DNA of 64,000 bases from an uncultured Saprospiraceae bacterium (GTDB taxonomy: Bacteria; Bacteroidota; Bacteroidia; Chitinophagales; Saprospiraceae): the NCBI GenBank assembly GCA_937926205.1, contig CALEYL010000072.1, forward strand, positions 248,001-312,000. Direction: 5' to 3'. Positions 26,244-34,423 of this stretch are shown here, in pieces. The first letter of the stretch is position 1. The number at the start of each line of letters is the position of its first letter. The position numbers and the translations under genes are program-made. Under the pieces are notes generated by a model. That model was not told the origin of the DNA. It was given only the letters and a program-made list of their open reading frames with translations, and did not search any database.

Positions 26244-26273
26244 GAAAATGGATTTTATGTGAATGTTCAGGGA

Positions 26274-26281
26274 CAAAAGTA
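26274..26281 (-). promoter_or_regulatory. -7 promoter element TACTTTTG for the TonB receptor gene
   Basis: An exact TAnnTTTG match on the minus strand. The predicted transcript begins near 26268, about 25 nt before the ATG at 26243, and fixes the start of the receptor. Confidence 0.5.
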
Positions 26282-26422
26282 GGAATCGTCCCGGGGTCAT
26301 GTCCTACTTTTCACAGAAGAATCTAAAAAGAGCTTCATGAAAAAAAATAAAGGGAGGCAGCGAAATTTAAAACAGAAGCCTCTATAGGGTGAAAATGACT
26401 TCAACAGGAATAAGATGTATTT

Positions 26423-26454
26423 GCCGGCTTCGTTTTTGAAGCCGGCTTTTTTTT
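26423..26454 (+). terminator. Orphan rho-independent terminator upstream of the ECF sigma gene
   Basis: GCCGGCTTC (26423-26431), loop GTTTTT, GAAGCCGGC (26438-26446) and eight T residues form a strong plus-strand terminator. No plus-strand gene precedes it: the gene on its left is the minus-strand TonB receptor. The 354-nt gap (26244-26597) holds only the receptor promoter, this terminator, and a 16-codon reading frame at 26337 (starts MKKNKGRQR). It therefore marks the end of a short plus-strand transcript or an attenuated leader. Confidence 0.8.
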
Positions 26455-26597
26455 AAGAACAACTTCGTGCCGACAGTATTGAACTTTAACACGAATAACT
26501 GCCTGAGTTAAAACCAAAAAAAATTATATTGTTCGGTGATAATAGCAGGCAGCAATTGCGTTATTAAAAGAATCTACATACCAGGTAATTTAAGCGT

Positions 26598-27134
26598 GTG
26601 ACAGAGGCCGAGTTAATAAAAGGCTGCATTCAGGAAAACCGCGACTGTCAGCGGGAAGTTTTCCGACGTTATGCCGGAAAGATGCTGGTGGTATGCCAAC
26701 GCTATGCCCGCCACCACATGGAAGCTGAAGACCTGCTGCAGGAGGCTTTTATCAAAGTATTTGATCACATATCCGATTTTAGTTTTAAAGGCTCATTTGA
26801 AGGCTGGATTCGTCGGATTGTTATCAATACAGCCCTGAAGCAATACGCTAAAAAAAGTTTCCAGAATGAATTCATCGGGGTCGAATATTTGCCCGAATCC
26901 ACACTGGAACCTTCTGTATATGCGCAATTGCATGAAGAAGAGCTGTTACAACTGATTGCTGAATTGCCCGAAGGTTACCGTGTTGTGTTTAATTTATATG
27001 CCATTGAAGGCTATAGTCATAAAGAAATCGCCGACCAGCTCGAAATTCAGGAAAGTACCTCGCGATCACAACTGGTTAAAGCCAGAAAGCAATTGCAGGC
27101 CCGAATTGAAGAACTACAAAAAATAGCAGTATGA
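26598..27134 (+). CDS. ECF-type RNA polymerase sigma factor
   Basis: This is a 178-residue sigma-70 family ECF protein. Region 2 spans about residues 10-85 (ARHHMEAEDLLQEAFIKVF and FEGWIRRIVINTALKQYAKK). Region 4 spans residues ~115-172 (LPEGYRVVFNLYAIEGYSHKE, then helix-turn-helix ADQLEIQESTSRSQLVKARK). The start is GTG at 26598. The downstream gene begins inside the last codons (ATGA overlap at 27131-27134), so the two proteins are translationally coupled. That neighbour has a short cytoplasmic N-terminus and a membrane helix and could hold the sigma factor. A TonB receptor lies upstream but divergent, so this is not a standard FecI/FecR/FecA set. Confidence 0.93.
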   Translation: MTEAELIKGCIQENRDCQREVFRRYAGKMLVVCQRYARHHMEAEDLLQEAFIKVFDHISDFSFKGSFEGWIRRIVINTALKQYAKKSFQNEFIGVEYLPESTLEPSVYAQLHEEELLQLIAELPEGYRVVFNLYAIEGYSHKEIADQLEIQESTSRSQLVKARKQLQARIEELQKIAV

Positions 27135-28459
27135 ACCGCCGCAATCCCATAGACGACCTGTTTCGTTCCCGACTTGAAGACTACAGCCGGGAGGCGCCCA
27201 TGAATCTTTGGGATGCGATTGAACGAAGCCGGGATCGAAAACCCCGCCGCCGTCTTTTAGCCATCTGGCTTTTTGCTTCTGCTGCCCTGATTACGACTAC
27301 GATTGCTCTGCTAACTTATTTTGTTGCAAAAGACGCTACTCCGGTAAACATTGGCAGTTTTCCCATTTTGATGCAGCCGGGTAACCATCTTGTCGCTGAT
27401 TCGGGAGTCTCTGAAAAACCGGACCATATCAACATTGAGAAGGTTATTCCGCCGGTTTCAGTCGACGCAAAAGCCGTTAAAGCCCCCGCTCCAACATCAC
27501 ATACAAAGCTTCAACATACATCTGGAAAGGTGATTTTCAGGACGGAAATTCAACCTACTTCTGAAATTAATGAGAAAGCAGCGCCTGATTCACCGCCTAC
27601 TGCACTGCAGGAAGAGCAACTGAATCAAAGGACTACATGGATAACGGATGCTTTACCCCTGGAAAAACCGGATGATCTGGAATATGTTGACCGGGATTTT
27701 CTGAAAAAACTTTTTCCACCGGATCCTCAGTGCGCGCGCTTTTCTCCGGGTTATTGGTATCATTATGTTGACCTGACATTGACGCCGGGTTATGCATTCC
27801 GTCAACTGGAAGCCCTGGATTCTGAGTATGATGGTTACCTGGATCAGCGCGAAAAGACAGAAAAACCCCGCTATGCTTTTGGCGCCGGAGTTCGCCTATC
27901 TGCCGTTTCGGGCATTGGCCTTGCAGGTAGAGCCGGCATTAATTATACGAGAATAACAGAAGCATTTGACTACCTCAATGAAAATGAGGTTCGCATCACC
28001 ATCACCAACACCTATGGACCTAACGGAGAAGTCATCAGAACCGATACCTCGTATGTAAGCGGCACCCGGCGCAAAATTACGCCCAACCAATATCATATTA
28101 TCGAAGTTCCGTTAGCGATCGGATACGACCTGCGCAGACCAAAATTTGATGTATTGCTGAGCGCCGGTGTACGGATCAACCTCTTGTTTCAGCAAAAAGG
28201 CGCGTTCCTTTCCCCCGATGACCTGACTCCTGTTAATTTTTCTTACAACCGGTCTGATGCCTATCCTGCATTCAGAAAACACCTGAAAACGGGCTGGTTT
28301 GTTAGTGCAGGGCTTGCCTACAAATGGAAACAGGATTTTCACTTCCTTTTTGAGCCGCATTTGAGTTATTATCCCGGCTCTTTCACCAAATCTGATTTCC
28401 CTGTCAGCCAGAAATACTGGCTTGGCGGCATTTCTATTGGCGTGCGAAAACGCCTGTAA
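27131..28459 (+). CDS. Single-helix anchored protein with C-terminal beta-barrel-like domain (possible anti-sigma partner)
   Basis: This is a 442-residue protein. Residues ~1-42 are charged and presumably cytoplasmic (NPIDDLFRSRLEDYSREAP, NLWDAIERSRD, then RKPRRRR-like basic stop). One membrane helix follows (about 43-65), then a Pro/Thr/Lys-rich linker to ~190. Residues ~210-442 have alternating strands of the OMP_b-brl type (GAGVRLSAVSGIGLAGRAGINYTR, IGYDLRRPKFDVLLSAGVRI, GGISIGVRKRL). An inner-membrane helix and a barrel-like domain in one chain is unusual. The 4-nt overlap with the ECF sigma gene suggests it binds the sigma factor through its N-terminus; no canonical anti-sigma domain is recognisable. 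Function inferred. Confidence 0.75.
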   Translation: MNRRNPIDDLFRSRLEDYSREAPMNLWDAIERSRDRKPRRRLLAIWLFASAALITTTIALLTYFVAKDATPVNIGSFPILMQPGNHLVADSGVSEKPDHINIEKVIPPVSVDAKAVKAPAPTSHTKLQHTSGKVIFRTEIQPTSEINEKAAPDSPPTALQEEQLNQRTTWITDALPLEKPDDLEYVDRDFLKKLFPPDPQCARFSPGYWYHYVDLTLTPGYAFRQLEALDSEYDGYLDQREKTEKPRYAFGAGVRLSAVSGIGLAGRAGINYTRITEAFDYLNENEVRITITNTYGPNGEVIRTDTSYVSGTRRKITPNQYHIIEVPLAIGYDLRRPKFDVLLSAGVRINLLFQQKGAFLSPDDLTPVNFSYNRSDAYPAFRKHLKTGWFVSAGLAYKWKQDFHFLFEPHLSYYPGSFTKSDFPVSQKYWLGGISIGVRKRL

Positions 28460-28527
28460 AGAAAATACAGCATTCAGGCAGCATAATGCAGCATATGGGT
28501 GTCTTCCCTTTTAAATAGTAAAAGGGA

Positions 28528-29472
28528 ATGAGGAAATCTTTTGCCATCCTGTTCGTCGCTTGTAGTCTGTCTTCCTGTATAAAGGAAGTGGATGTTTTTT
28601 TGCCCGATGATCCGACGCTTACCAATAGCGATTTTAAGGCATTTTTCCAGGATATCCAACCTGCAGCCCAAACCTTTCTGGTCAATACAGATCACGATAC
28701 AACCCTGAACAGCACATCCGGTGTCCATGTATATATTCCGGCAGGAGCATTTACTACCGTCAGCGGAGGCTCCGTAAATGGCATTGTTGAAGTACAACTC
28801 CGAAACGCATTCAATAAAGGCAACTGGGTCGCCAATAGAATGTCTACTACCACACAGTCTGCATTATTTGAGCACCTTGGCGCGGTTCAGATAAGCGCTG
28901 TAAAAAATGACATTCAGCTTAAACTGGCTCCTTCTGCAAAACTCACGTTTGACATTCCCCGCGAAAGTATCAATGAGCCAGGCAGGTTGTTTCGCGGTAT
29001 CAATGACCAGGAAAACAGGGTTTTGTGGCTGGACATCAACGACCAGGCTGAATTGACACAGAATGAATTTTTTGATGTGGCAAGCCAGCAATGGAAAACC
29101 ACCTGGCAATGGGAAACTTCCTCTACCGGCTGGTTCGCTTGCGGCAAATACCTGCCAGATACACCAGTTACAGGAAATACATTTTGCGTGACCCTGCCCG
29201 AAGGTTACGATGAAACCAATACGGCAACTTTTGCGGTTTTTCAACAAAACAACAGCATCGTAGAGCTGGAGTGGAGGGCTGCAAGTCGCCAGTTTTGCAC
29301 CACTTTCATCCCTGCAGGATATACGGTTACACTGTTGAGTATTTCTGCGAAAGATCAGCATCATTTCCTTGGATATGCTGAAGCAATTGTAGAAGCATCG
29401 GGGACTTCGATTCCGCTTCAGCCCATCGGCACAACGCCTGCTATTTTTGCAGAGCTGCTCGATGAACTCTGA
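28528..29472 (+). CDS. Lipoprotein of unknown function, third gene of the sigma cassette
   Basis: This is a 314-residue protein with signal peptide and lipobox LSSC (MRKSFAILFVACSLSSC). The mature region opens with an acidic segment and then a domain resembling ZU5-like or carboxypeptidase-like beta-sandwiches (GVHVYIPAGAFTTVSGGSV, GIVEVQLRNAF, ISAVKNDIQLKLAPSAKLTF). Tryptophan-rich strands follow (TTWQWETSSTGWFACGKYLP). I do not recognise a named family. It follows the barrel-domain gene by 68 nt and ends 64 nt before a strong terminator, so it is the last gene of the sigma-led operon. A surface or periplasmic effector of that system is a reasonable guess. Confidence 0.8.
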   Translation: MRKSFAILFVACSLSSCIKEVDVFLPDDPTLTNSDFKAFFQDIQPAAQTFLVNTDHDTTLNSTSGVHVYIPAGAFTTVSGGSVNGIVEVQLRNAFNKGNWVANRMSTTTQSALFEHLGAVQISAVKNDIQLKLAPSAKLTFDIPRESINEPGRLFRGINDQENRVLWLDINDQAELTQNEFFDVASQQWKTTWQWETSSTGWFACGKYLPDTPVTGNTFCVTLPEGYDETNTATFAVFQQNNSIVELEWRAASRQFCTTFIPAGYTVTLLSISAKDQHHFLGYAEAIVEASGTSIPLQPIGTTPAIFAELLDEL

Positions 29473-29536
29473 TGAAAGCCTTAGTACGAAGAGTTAAGTG
29501 TTTATTATACACTGTTTTCCTTCATTTATTTTCCGA

Positions 29537-29568
29537 GCCGCCCTCTTCCGGAGAGGGCGGCTTTTTTT
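29537..29568 (+). terminator. Strong rho-independent terminator closing the sigma operon
   Basis: GCCGCCCTCT (29537-29546) pairs with AGAGGGCGGC (29552-29561) around a short loop and is followed by seven T residues. It ends the plus-strand operon 26598-29472, before the convergent minus-strand HhH gene. Confidence 0.9.
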
Positions 29569-29603
29569 ATGCTTAAGCGGTATATGAATCTGTGAAGCCC
29601 TGA

Positions 29604-30737
29604 TTAATATTGCAAGTAGGGTTTGATTTTTTCCAGGACACCAGGCGTTAAGGCCTTCACTTTTTTTACTTCCTCAAATGTCCTGAATGTGCCATGGTTG
29701 GCCCGATAGGCCGCAATGGCTTCTGCCTCGCGTTTGCTGAGGTAGGGGTGTGCGCTGAACTCATCAATACTCGCCGTATTAATGAAAAGCGGGCGAAATA
29801 CCGGCGAAACCTGCAATTGTGATTTGATTTGCTGAAAGGTTGAGTCGGGCAGGCCACGGGTTTCTCCTATTTGTTGTATGGACGAAAAACCGCCCAGTTT
29901 TTCACGATAAGAAACGATCCGACCAGCGATAGCCGGTCCTATACCCCGCAACTGTTGCCATGCTTCGACAGAAGCTTTGTTGATGTCAATCAGAACAACA
30001 GGATCTGACGTTTTCGGATCCGGAGCGTTTTTCTGCCCGGTTTCCCGACTTTCAATCCTGATATAAGGCTCGAGGCGTTGATAATCTGTGGCCGGCAAAC
30101 TGTAAATTTTTGCCAGGTCTTCTTTTTTGCGAAATTGCCCGCCTTTGGAACGGTAATTCAGGATGATCTGAACAACTTTTTCAGACAAAGCCAATTTGCG
30201 TAAAGTTGTGTCATTGGCGCTATTGGGATCAAACTCAAAAAGTGCTGCGGCAGGTTCATTCGCCTCATTTGGCCGCGTTGTTTGATTCCTTTCATTTTCG
30301 CGATCGCCTCCTATACGTATAAAAGGCGCCAATCGTTTGTAATCAACATCGCGAAGGGCGTAGATTTTTTTGAAATCTTCTTTTTTGAAAAATCGCCCGC
30401 CTTTGGTTCGGTAGTTCAGAATCGTTTGTGCCGTTCGTTCCGACAAGCCCAGACGGATAAAGGTTTCTTTGTCGGCAGTATTGGGATCGAAATAGAAGTT
30501 TTCCGACAAAACTGTTCCTGTTTCTTCGTGTGGCCCGCCGGATGCCAAATCTTCGGAAAGCGCTAGTTTTTCAGCAGCTTCACGAAGAGAATCCTCAGCT
30601 GAAATTTTTGTCGCAGGCTTGAAAAAGGGATATAAACGTGGCGCTAACACAAACAATGTGCACAATAGAATCAAGCCCAAAGCGCCGTTGCGTTCTTGTC
30701 GGGTATAGTAAAAATACTCCTGGAAGAAATTTTTCAT
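29604..30737 (-). CDS. Membrane-anchored helix-hairpin-helix protein with four ComEA-like repeats
   Basis: This is a 377-residue protein starting at MKNFFQEYFYYTRQERNGAL (30737); the frame is open 50 codons further but that stretch runs into comEC's end. One membrane helix lies at residues ~17-38. Four repeats of about 60 residues follow, each opening with a (D/N)-P/K-(N/T)-(S/T)-A start and an HhH core: FDPNTADKETFIRLGLS, FDPNSANDTTLRKLALS, IDINKASVEAWQQLRGIG and INTASIDEFSAHPYLS. Repeats 1 and 2 are nearly duplicates. Repeat 3 has the classical RGIGPAIAGRI hairpin. HhH domains bind DNA backbone. It follows comEC by 37 nt, so a role as the DNA receptor (ComEA function) is likely. Confidence 0.85.
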   Translation of the reverse strand: MKNFFQEYFYYTRQERNGALGLILLCTLFVLAPRLYPFFKPATKISAEDSLREAAEKLALSEDLASGGPHEETGTVLSENFYFDPNTADKETFIRLGLSERTAQTILNYRTKGGRFFKKEDFKKIYALRDVDYKRLAPFIRIGGDRENERNQTTRPNEANEPAAALFEFDPNSANDTTLRKLALSEKVVQIILNYRSKGGQFRKKEDLAKIYSLPATDYQRLEPYIRIESRETGQKNAPDPKTSDPVVLIDINKASVEAWQQLRGIGPAIAGRIVSYREKLGGFSSIQQIGETRGLPDSTFQQIKSQLQVSPVFRPLFINTASIDEFSAHPYLSKREAEAIAAYRANHGTFRTFEEVKKVKALTPGVLEKIKPYLQY

Positions 30738-30774
30738 ACGCCATTGATTTTTTACGTGGATACAAGTACCCTTG

Positions 30775-32871
30775 TTAAAGATCCCGGATATAAGCGCCTT
30801 GTTCCCGGATGTCGTAATAAGGCATTTCAAGCTGAATGCAATGCTTTTTCCAGCGTTCGATGCGCCTGTAGCTGGAAGAGGCGTCAAACAAAATCAATTT
30901 GCAATCAAAAATTAGCAACACCTCACTGAGGTCAACCCGGGCATTGTTGGCAAATAAAAGGCAGTCGACCGGGATCTTTTCGGCATCCCCTTTTAAAGCA
31001 ATAGGTTGGCGCACAACAGCCATGCGGAACCCGGGAAATTGTATAAGCCCTTTATGAAAAAAATACCGTTCGTTTACCTGGGCGTCAGTCGTGTCCATGT
31101 TGATTTCAGAAAGTTTCCGGACGCCGGCAAACATCCGGTAATTGCCGGCAGCAAACCCAAGCCTGGAAGGGGCGAGCGTGGCATCTGTAAACGAAGCAAT
31201 GTTGTTTCCGGCAATGTAATCTATGGCGGTATGCCCCGGAATATAATAAACAACGACCTGTTCCCGTGCTGCCTGATGCCACTGGTGAAAAGCATGCAAT
31301 CCTGCAACACCACTCAGGCAGGCCAAAGCAACAAGAATCCAGCGGAAACGCCTGAATTCAAATGCGCCTGTTAGTGCGGCAATGGTTACATACAAGAGGA
31401 TACATGCAGATACACTTACCCACACGCCAGCGATGACGCCACCGGGGAGTTGCTGAATCAGGAAAATGGCGGCATTGTTTATCCAAACCAGGCTGTATAC
31501 AACTTTACCCAACAACCAGCCGGCCAAAGGGATGCCATCGAGCAGCAGTGTGGCCATGCCACCCATCAGGATAAACCCTGACAACGGGACAACCACAAGT
31601 CCTGACAGCCAAAAGTAGAGGGGAAACTGGTGGAAATAAAACAAACTAATGGGCAGGGTGGTGATTTGCGCTGCCAGCGACACAGCCGTTAGTTTCCAGA
31701 AATAGTCGCCAACTTTATTTTCAATGTACCAGAGCCTGTAAATGATGGGTTGAAAATAAACGATTCCGATAACGGCAAGGTAAGAAAGCTGAAACCCAAT
31801 GTCGAACAGCAGGTAGGGGTTTACGCACAACATTAAAAAAGCTGAAGCCGCAAAAGAATTGTATACATTGGCTTGTCGGTCAAGGGACTGGCCAACTATA
31901 ACAAAACTGAACATGGTAGCGGCCCTTAGTGCAGACGGGGCCGAGCCGGTAAGCAGAACAAATCCCCAAACCCCTGTTAGTAACAGCAACATTTTCAATA
32001 CTTTCCAGTACCGGCGCCGGATTTTTATCAGTCCAATCAGACTGCCAAGGCATAAATACACGATTCCGACATGCAGGCCTGAGACCGCAAGCACGTGCAT
32101 GGCCCCGGTGTTTGCATAAGCATTGTTTAACTCCTGCGAAATTTCATCTTTATAACCCAGTAGCAGCGCTGCGCCGACCGCAAATTCGTTGTCTGAAGGC
32201 AGGTGTTTTTTTAGAATGTCTATACAGCGTTTTCGAAGTTGATCGCTGCGTGCAAACAGGCCGTCAGCAGGCTTTATGTTGAGCTTTTCCCAGGAAGCCG
32301 AATCGGAGCGGATGCTGAAATGTACATTATTCAGGTGCATGTATCTGGAAAAGTCAAATGCTTTTGGGTTCCTCGGCGGATCAATGCCCCGGATTTTCCC
32401 TTTCAACAGTATTTGATCGCCAAGGGCCAGCTCCCGGCTACGGGCATCCAATTCCAGATAAGCCAATAAAAACCCGCTGTGTGCATCCAAATCGTCAGGC
32501 TTGCTACCCAGAAACGCCACTTTAATGACCAGGCGCAGGCTGTTTTCCCCCTGGCGAAGACGCTGTATGGTACCGGCTGCATAATTGTCTGAGCCAATGG
32601 CCGGTTTAAAATGATGAGGCCGGTTCAACTCATGATGCAGGGTCGTGATCTGGTAGCCCAGCAGAAACAGGAAAGTATTTAAAACAAAACCATAAACCCA
32701 GCGCCATTGATAATTCTGTCGCCGGGCCCCAAAAAACCAAAGGAGCGCCGCCAGTATGGGAAAAACAAACAGCAGCCCCTGATGCAGCAATGCACCAAAT
32801 GCATCGGCAAGCCAGATACCGGCAATATATGGCAAGCCCAATCGGAAGAAAGGAATTTCTCTCCAGTTCAT
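30775..32871 (-). CDS. comEC: ComEC/Rec2-type DNA internalization protein
   Basis: This is a 698-residue polytopic inner-membrane protein that in naturally competent bacteria forms the channel for incoming single-stranded DNA. Visible are an N-terminal membrane segment, a DUF4131-like soluble region (about 60-200, GDQILLKGKIRGIDPPRNPKAF), and the Competence domain core from about residue 225 (AVGAALLLGYKDEI, TGAMHVLAVSGLHVGIVY, LLTGSAPSALRAATMF). The C-terminal ~120 residues lack the full metallo-beta-lactamase hydrolase motifs of long ComEC proteins. It is 33 nt after the Omp28-like gene and 37 nt before the HhH gene. Confidence 0.93.
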   Translation of the reverse strand: MNWREIPFFRLGLPYIAGIWLADAFGALLHQGLLFVFPILAALLWFFGARRQNYQWRWVYGFVLNTFLFLLGYQITTLHHELNRPHHFKPAIGSDNYAAGTIQRLRQGENSLRLVIKVAFLGSKPDDLDAHSGFLLAYLELDARSRELALGDQILLKGKIRGIDPPRNPKAFDFSRYMHLNNVHFSIRSDSASWEKLNIKPADGLFARSDQLRKRCIDILKKHLPSDNEFAVGAALLLGYKDEISQELNNAYANTGAMHVLAVSGLHVGIVYLCLGSLIGLIKIRRRYWKVLKMLLLLTGVWGFVLLTGSAPSALRAATMFSFVIVGQSLDRQANVYNSFAASAFLMLCVNPYLLFDIGFQLSYLAVIGIVYFQPIIYRLWYIENKVGDYFWKLTAVSLAAQITTLPISLFYFHQFPLYFWLSGLVVVPLSGFILMGGMATLLLDGIPLAGWLLGKVVYSLVWINNAAIFLIQQLPGGVIAGVWVSVSACILLYVTIAALTGAFEFRRFRWILVALACLSGVAGLHAFHQWHQAAREQVVVYYIPGHTAIDYIAGNNIASFTDATLAPSRLGFAAGNYRMFAGVRKLSEINMDTTDAQVNERYFFHKGLIQFPGFRMAVVRQPIALKGDAEKIPVDCLLFANNARVDLSEVLLIFDCKLILFDASSSYRRIERWKKHCIQLEMPYYDIREQGAYIRDL

Positions 32872-32904
32872 CAGGCAATCGGCTTATAAAAAGAGATTAT
32901 AAGC

Positions 32905-33738
32905 TCAATTGAGCACCTTGACCTCTGTTGCCTGGATGACTGATTTTTCAGCGCCGTTGTGATGCAGGAATGCAACAACGTAGCAATGTTCTGTATTCCA
33001 ACCTTGCGGCAGCGTGAAATTAAAAGTACGGGTTAGCAGATCGCCTGCAGTGAGTGGACCAGTGATTGGCGCTCCGTCGTATGGGGTCATCATGTCCCGG
33101 AATACATGCCGATGCATGTAATTGTTGACTTTGCCTGAGGGGGTGAGCTGGCTGTCTTCGACGCCGTCTTCGACAATCATGACACTCAGTCGCACATCAT
33201 CTTCGACAATGTTTTCCAATATTTCGAAGTTGATCTTTGATTCCAGTTCACGGGTGGCGGCGGTATACGTGTTGGTTATCGTGATCTGTGCCTGAGGCGC
33301 AATAGCCGTTTCTTCTGCAATAAACCCGGCCCATTGGGATTGGCCCAACTGTAAATCCGTCTCTCCATTGTACAATTTGCGGTTGATAACGGCAGTCGGA
33401 TATCCCAGTGGTTCGCCCAGATAGCTCAAAATATTGTCTCCTTCCGGCGTCCGAAAATCCTGAGTGCTTTCAGGATAAGGCACTGCAAAAAATCCGGAGT
33501 GAATAGAAACAGCAATGAGCTGATCGCCATAAATGCCTTTGAGTGTTTGAATGGCATCACTGCCTGCGGGGCAGTTGACACAACGGACTCCGGTAAATTC
33601 TTCCACCAAAACCTGCCGCTGTTGATCTGTGGGATTGGGATTGTTACCGGATCCTCCGGGATTAAGGCGTGGCGCTATTTCATCACATGACAGAATGGCC
33701 AAAGAAAGGCCTGTTAAAAAGAACAATCTTTTAATCAT
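32905..33738 (-). CDS. Omp28-related lipoprotein with thioredoxin-like fold
   Basis: This is a 277-residue protein. The start MIKRLFFL (33738) gives a lipobox LAILSC; the frame begins 8 codons earlier without a signal. The Omp28 family pattern is clear: VLVEEFTGVRCVNCPAGSDA, where C-V-N-C sits at the thioredoxin active-site position, followed by IYGDQLIAVSIHSG and LGYPTAVINRKLY. The C-terminal part is a beta-sandwich-like region (ITITNTYTAATRELESKINF). Omp28 proteins are outer-membrane lipoproteins of unknown activity in Bacteroidota. It precedes comEC by 33 nt; whether it serves disulfide chemistry in DNA uptake is speculative. Confidence 0.87.
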   Translation of the reverse strand: MIKRLFFLTGLSLAILSCDEIAPRLNPGGSGNNPNPTDQQRQVLVEEFTGVRCVNCPAGSDAIQTLKGIYGDQLIAVSIHSGFFAVPYPESTQDFRTPEGDNILSYLGEPLGYPTAVINRKLYNGETDLQLGQSQWAGFIAEETAIAPQAQITITNTYTAATRELESKINFEILENIVEDDVRLSVMIVEDGVEDSQLTPSGKVNNYMHRHVFRDMMTPYDGAPITGPLTAGDLLTRTFNFTLPQGWNTEHCYVVAFLHHNGAEKSVIQATEVKVLN

Positions 33739-33819
33739 GGCTTTGTGTTTTAATTCCTGCAAACGAAAAAATTCTGTTCAAGGAGTTAATAGCGATGCCA
33801 AGGTAGGAGTTTTTCTTAT

Positions 33820-34410
33820 TTAAGCCAAAAGTGCTTCCATAAGATCGGAAAAGTTTTCGGCAGTTTTGAACCTCGAGTCCTGATATGTACTGGCCTGAAA
33901 ACGGAGCCGATAGGGCCGGTCGTTTTGTAAAATCGCTTCTATGGTAATATTTCCATACCGTTGCACTGCTTTTTCGCTCGCCCCCGGCCTGGGCTTCAGG
34001 TAGTGACGTTCGATGACTTCTACCTTGTCATTGCGGGAAAAAGTGCGGACATCAGACATCTGTAGGCGGTAGTCGAGGGTCAGAACCCTTTCTTTGAAAT
34101 ATTCGGCTAGCCAGATGAGGTCGCGGCGGCTGTAATTGGTTTTGTAGAAATGAATGACAAAACCGTTCGAAGATGGGGTATTTAAAAAACCGAGTGTGTC
34201 TTCAACCTCTTTTGGTAAAGCCTGATGCAAAGCGTATTGGCTACTGAGCCAGTCGCTGAGCATGGTGCGGACGCGGGTGTTTTTCCAGTGGGCGTAGTCG
34301 GCTTTATCCGTTTCTTCCCTTTCGATGAGTTCGTGCACAAAAGGCACTGTTGGCGAACTTTGTTCAGCCTCCCGGAACAGGGTTTTAAAATAATCCCAGA
34401 TAGCAGTCAT
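33820..34410 (-). CDS. Conserved-looking hypothetical protein
   Basis: This is a 196-residue soluble protein with no signal peptide or membrane helix. It has a helical N-terminal half (IWDYFKTLFREAEQ, VHELIEREETDKADYAHWK) and a strand-rich C-terminal half (FVIHFYKTNYSRRDLIWLAEYF, VEVIERHYLKPRPG, YGNITIEAILQNDRPYRLRFQ). I do not recognise a named family. It starts 13 nt after the SDR gene stop, so it is co-transcribed with it, and is followed by the Omp28-like gene after 81 nt. Coding status is supported by the tight spacing and ATG start. Confidence 0.78.
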   Translation of the reverse strand: MTAIWDYFKTLFREAEQSSPTVPFVHELIEREETDKADYAHWKNTRVRTMLSDWLSSQYALHQALPKEVEDTLGFLNTPSSNGFVIHFYKTNYSRRDLIWLAEYFKERVLTLDYRLQMSDVRTFSRNDKVEVIERHYLKPRPGASEKAVQRYGNITIEAILQNDRPYRLRFQASTYQDSRFKTAENFSDLMEALLA

Positions 34411-34423
34411 GTCTCTGTTTTTT

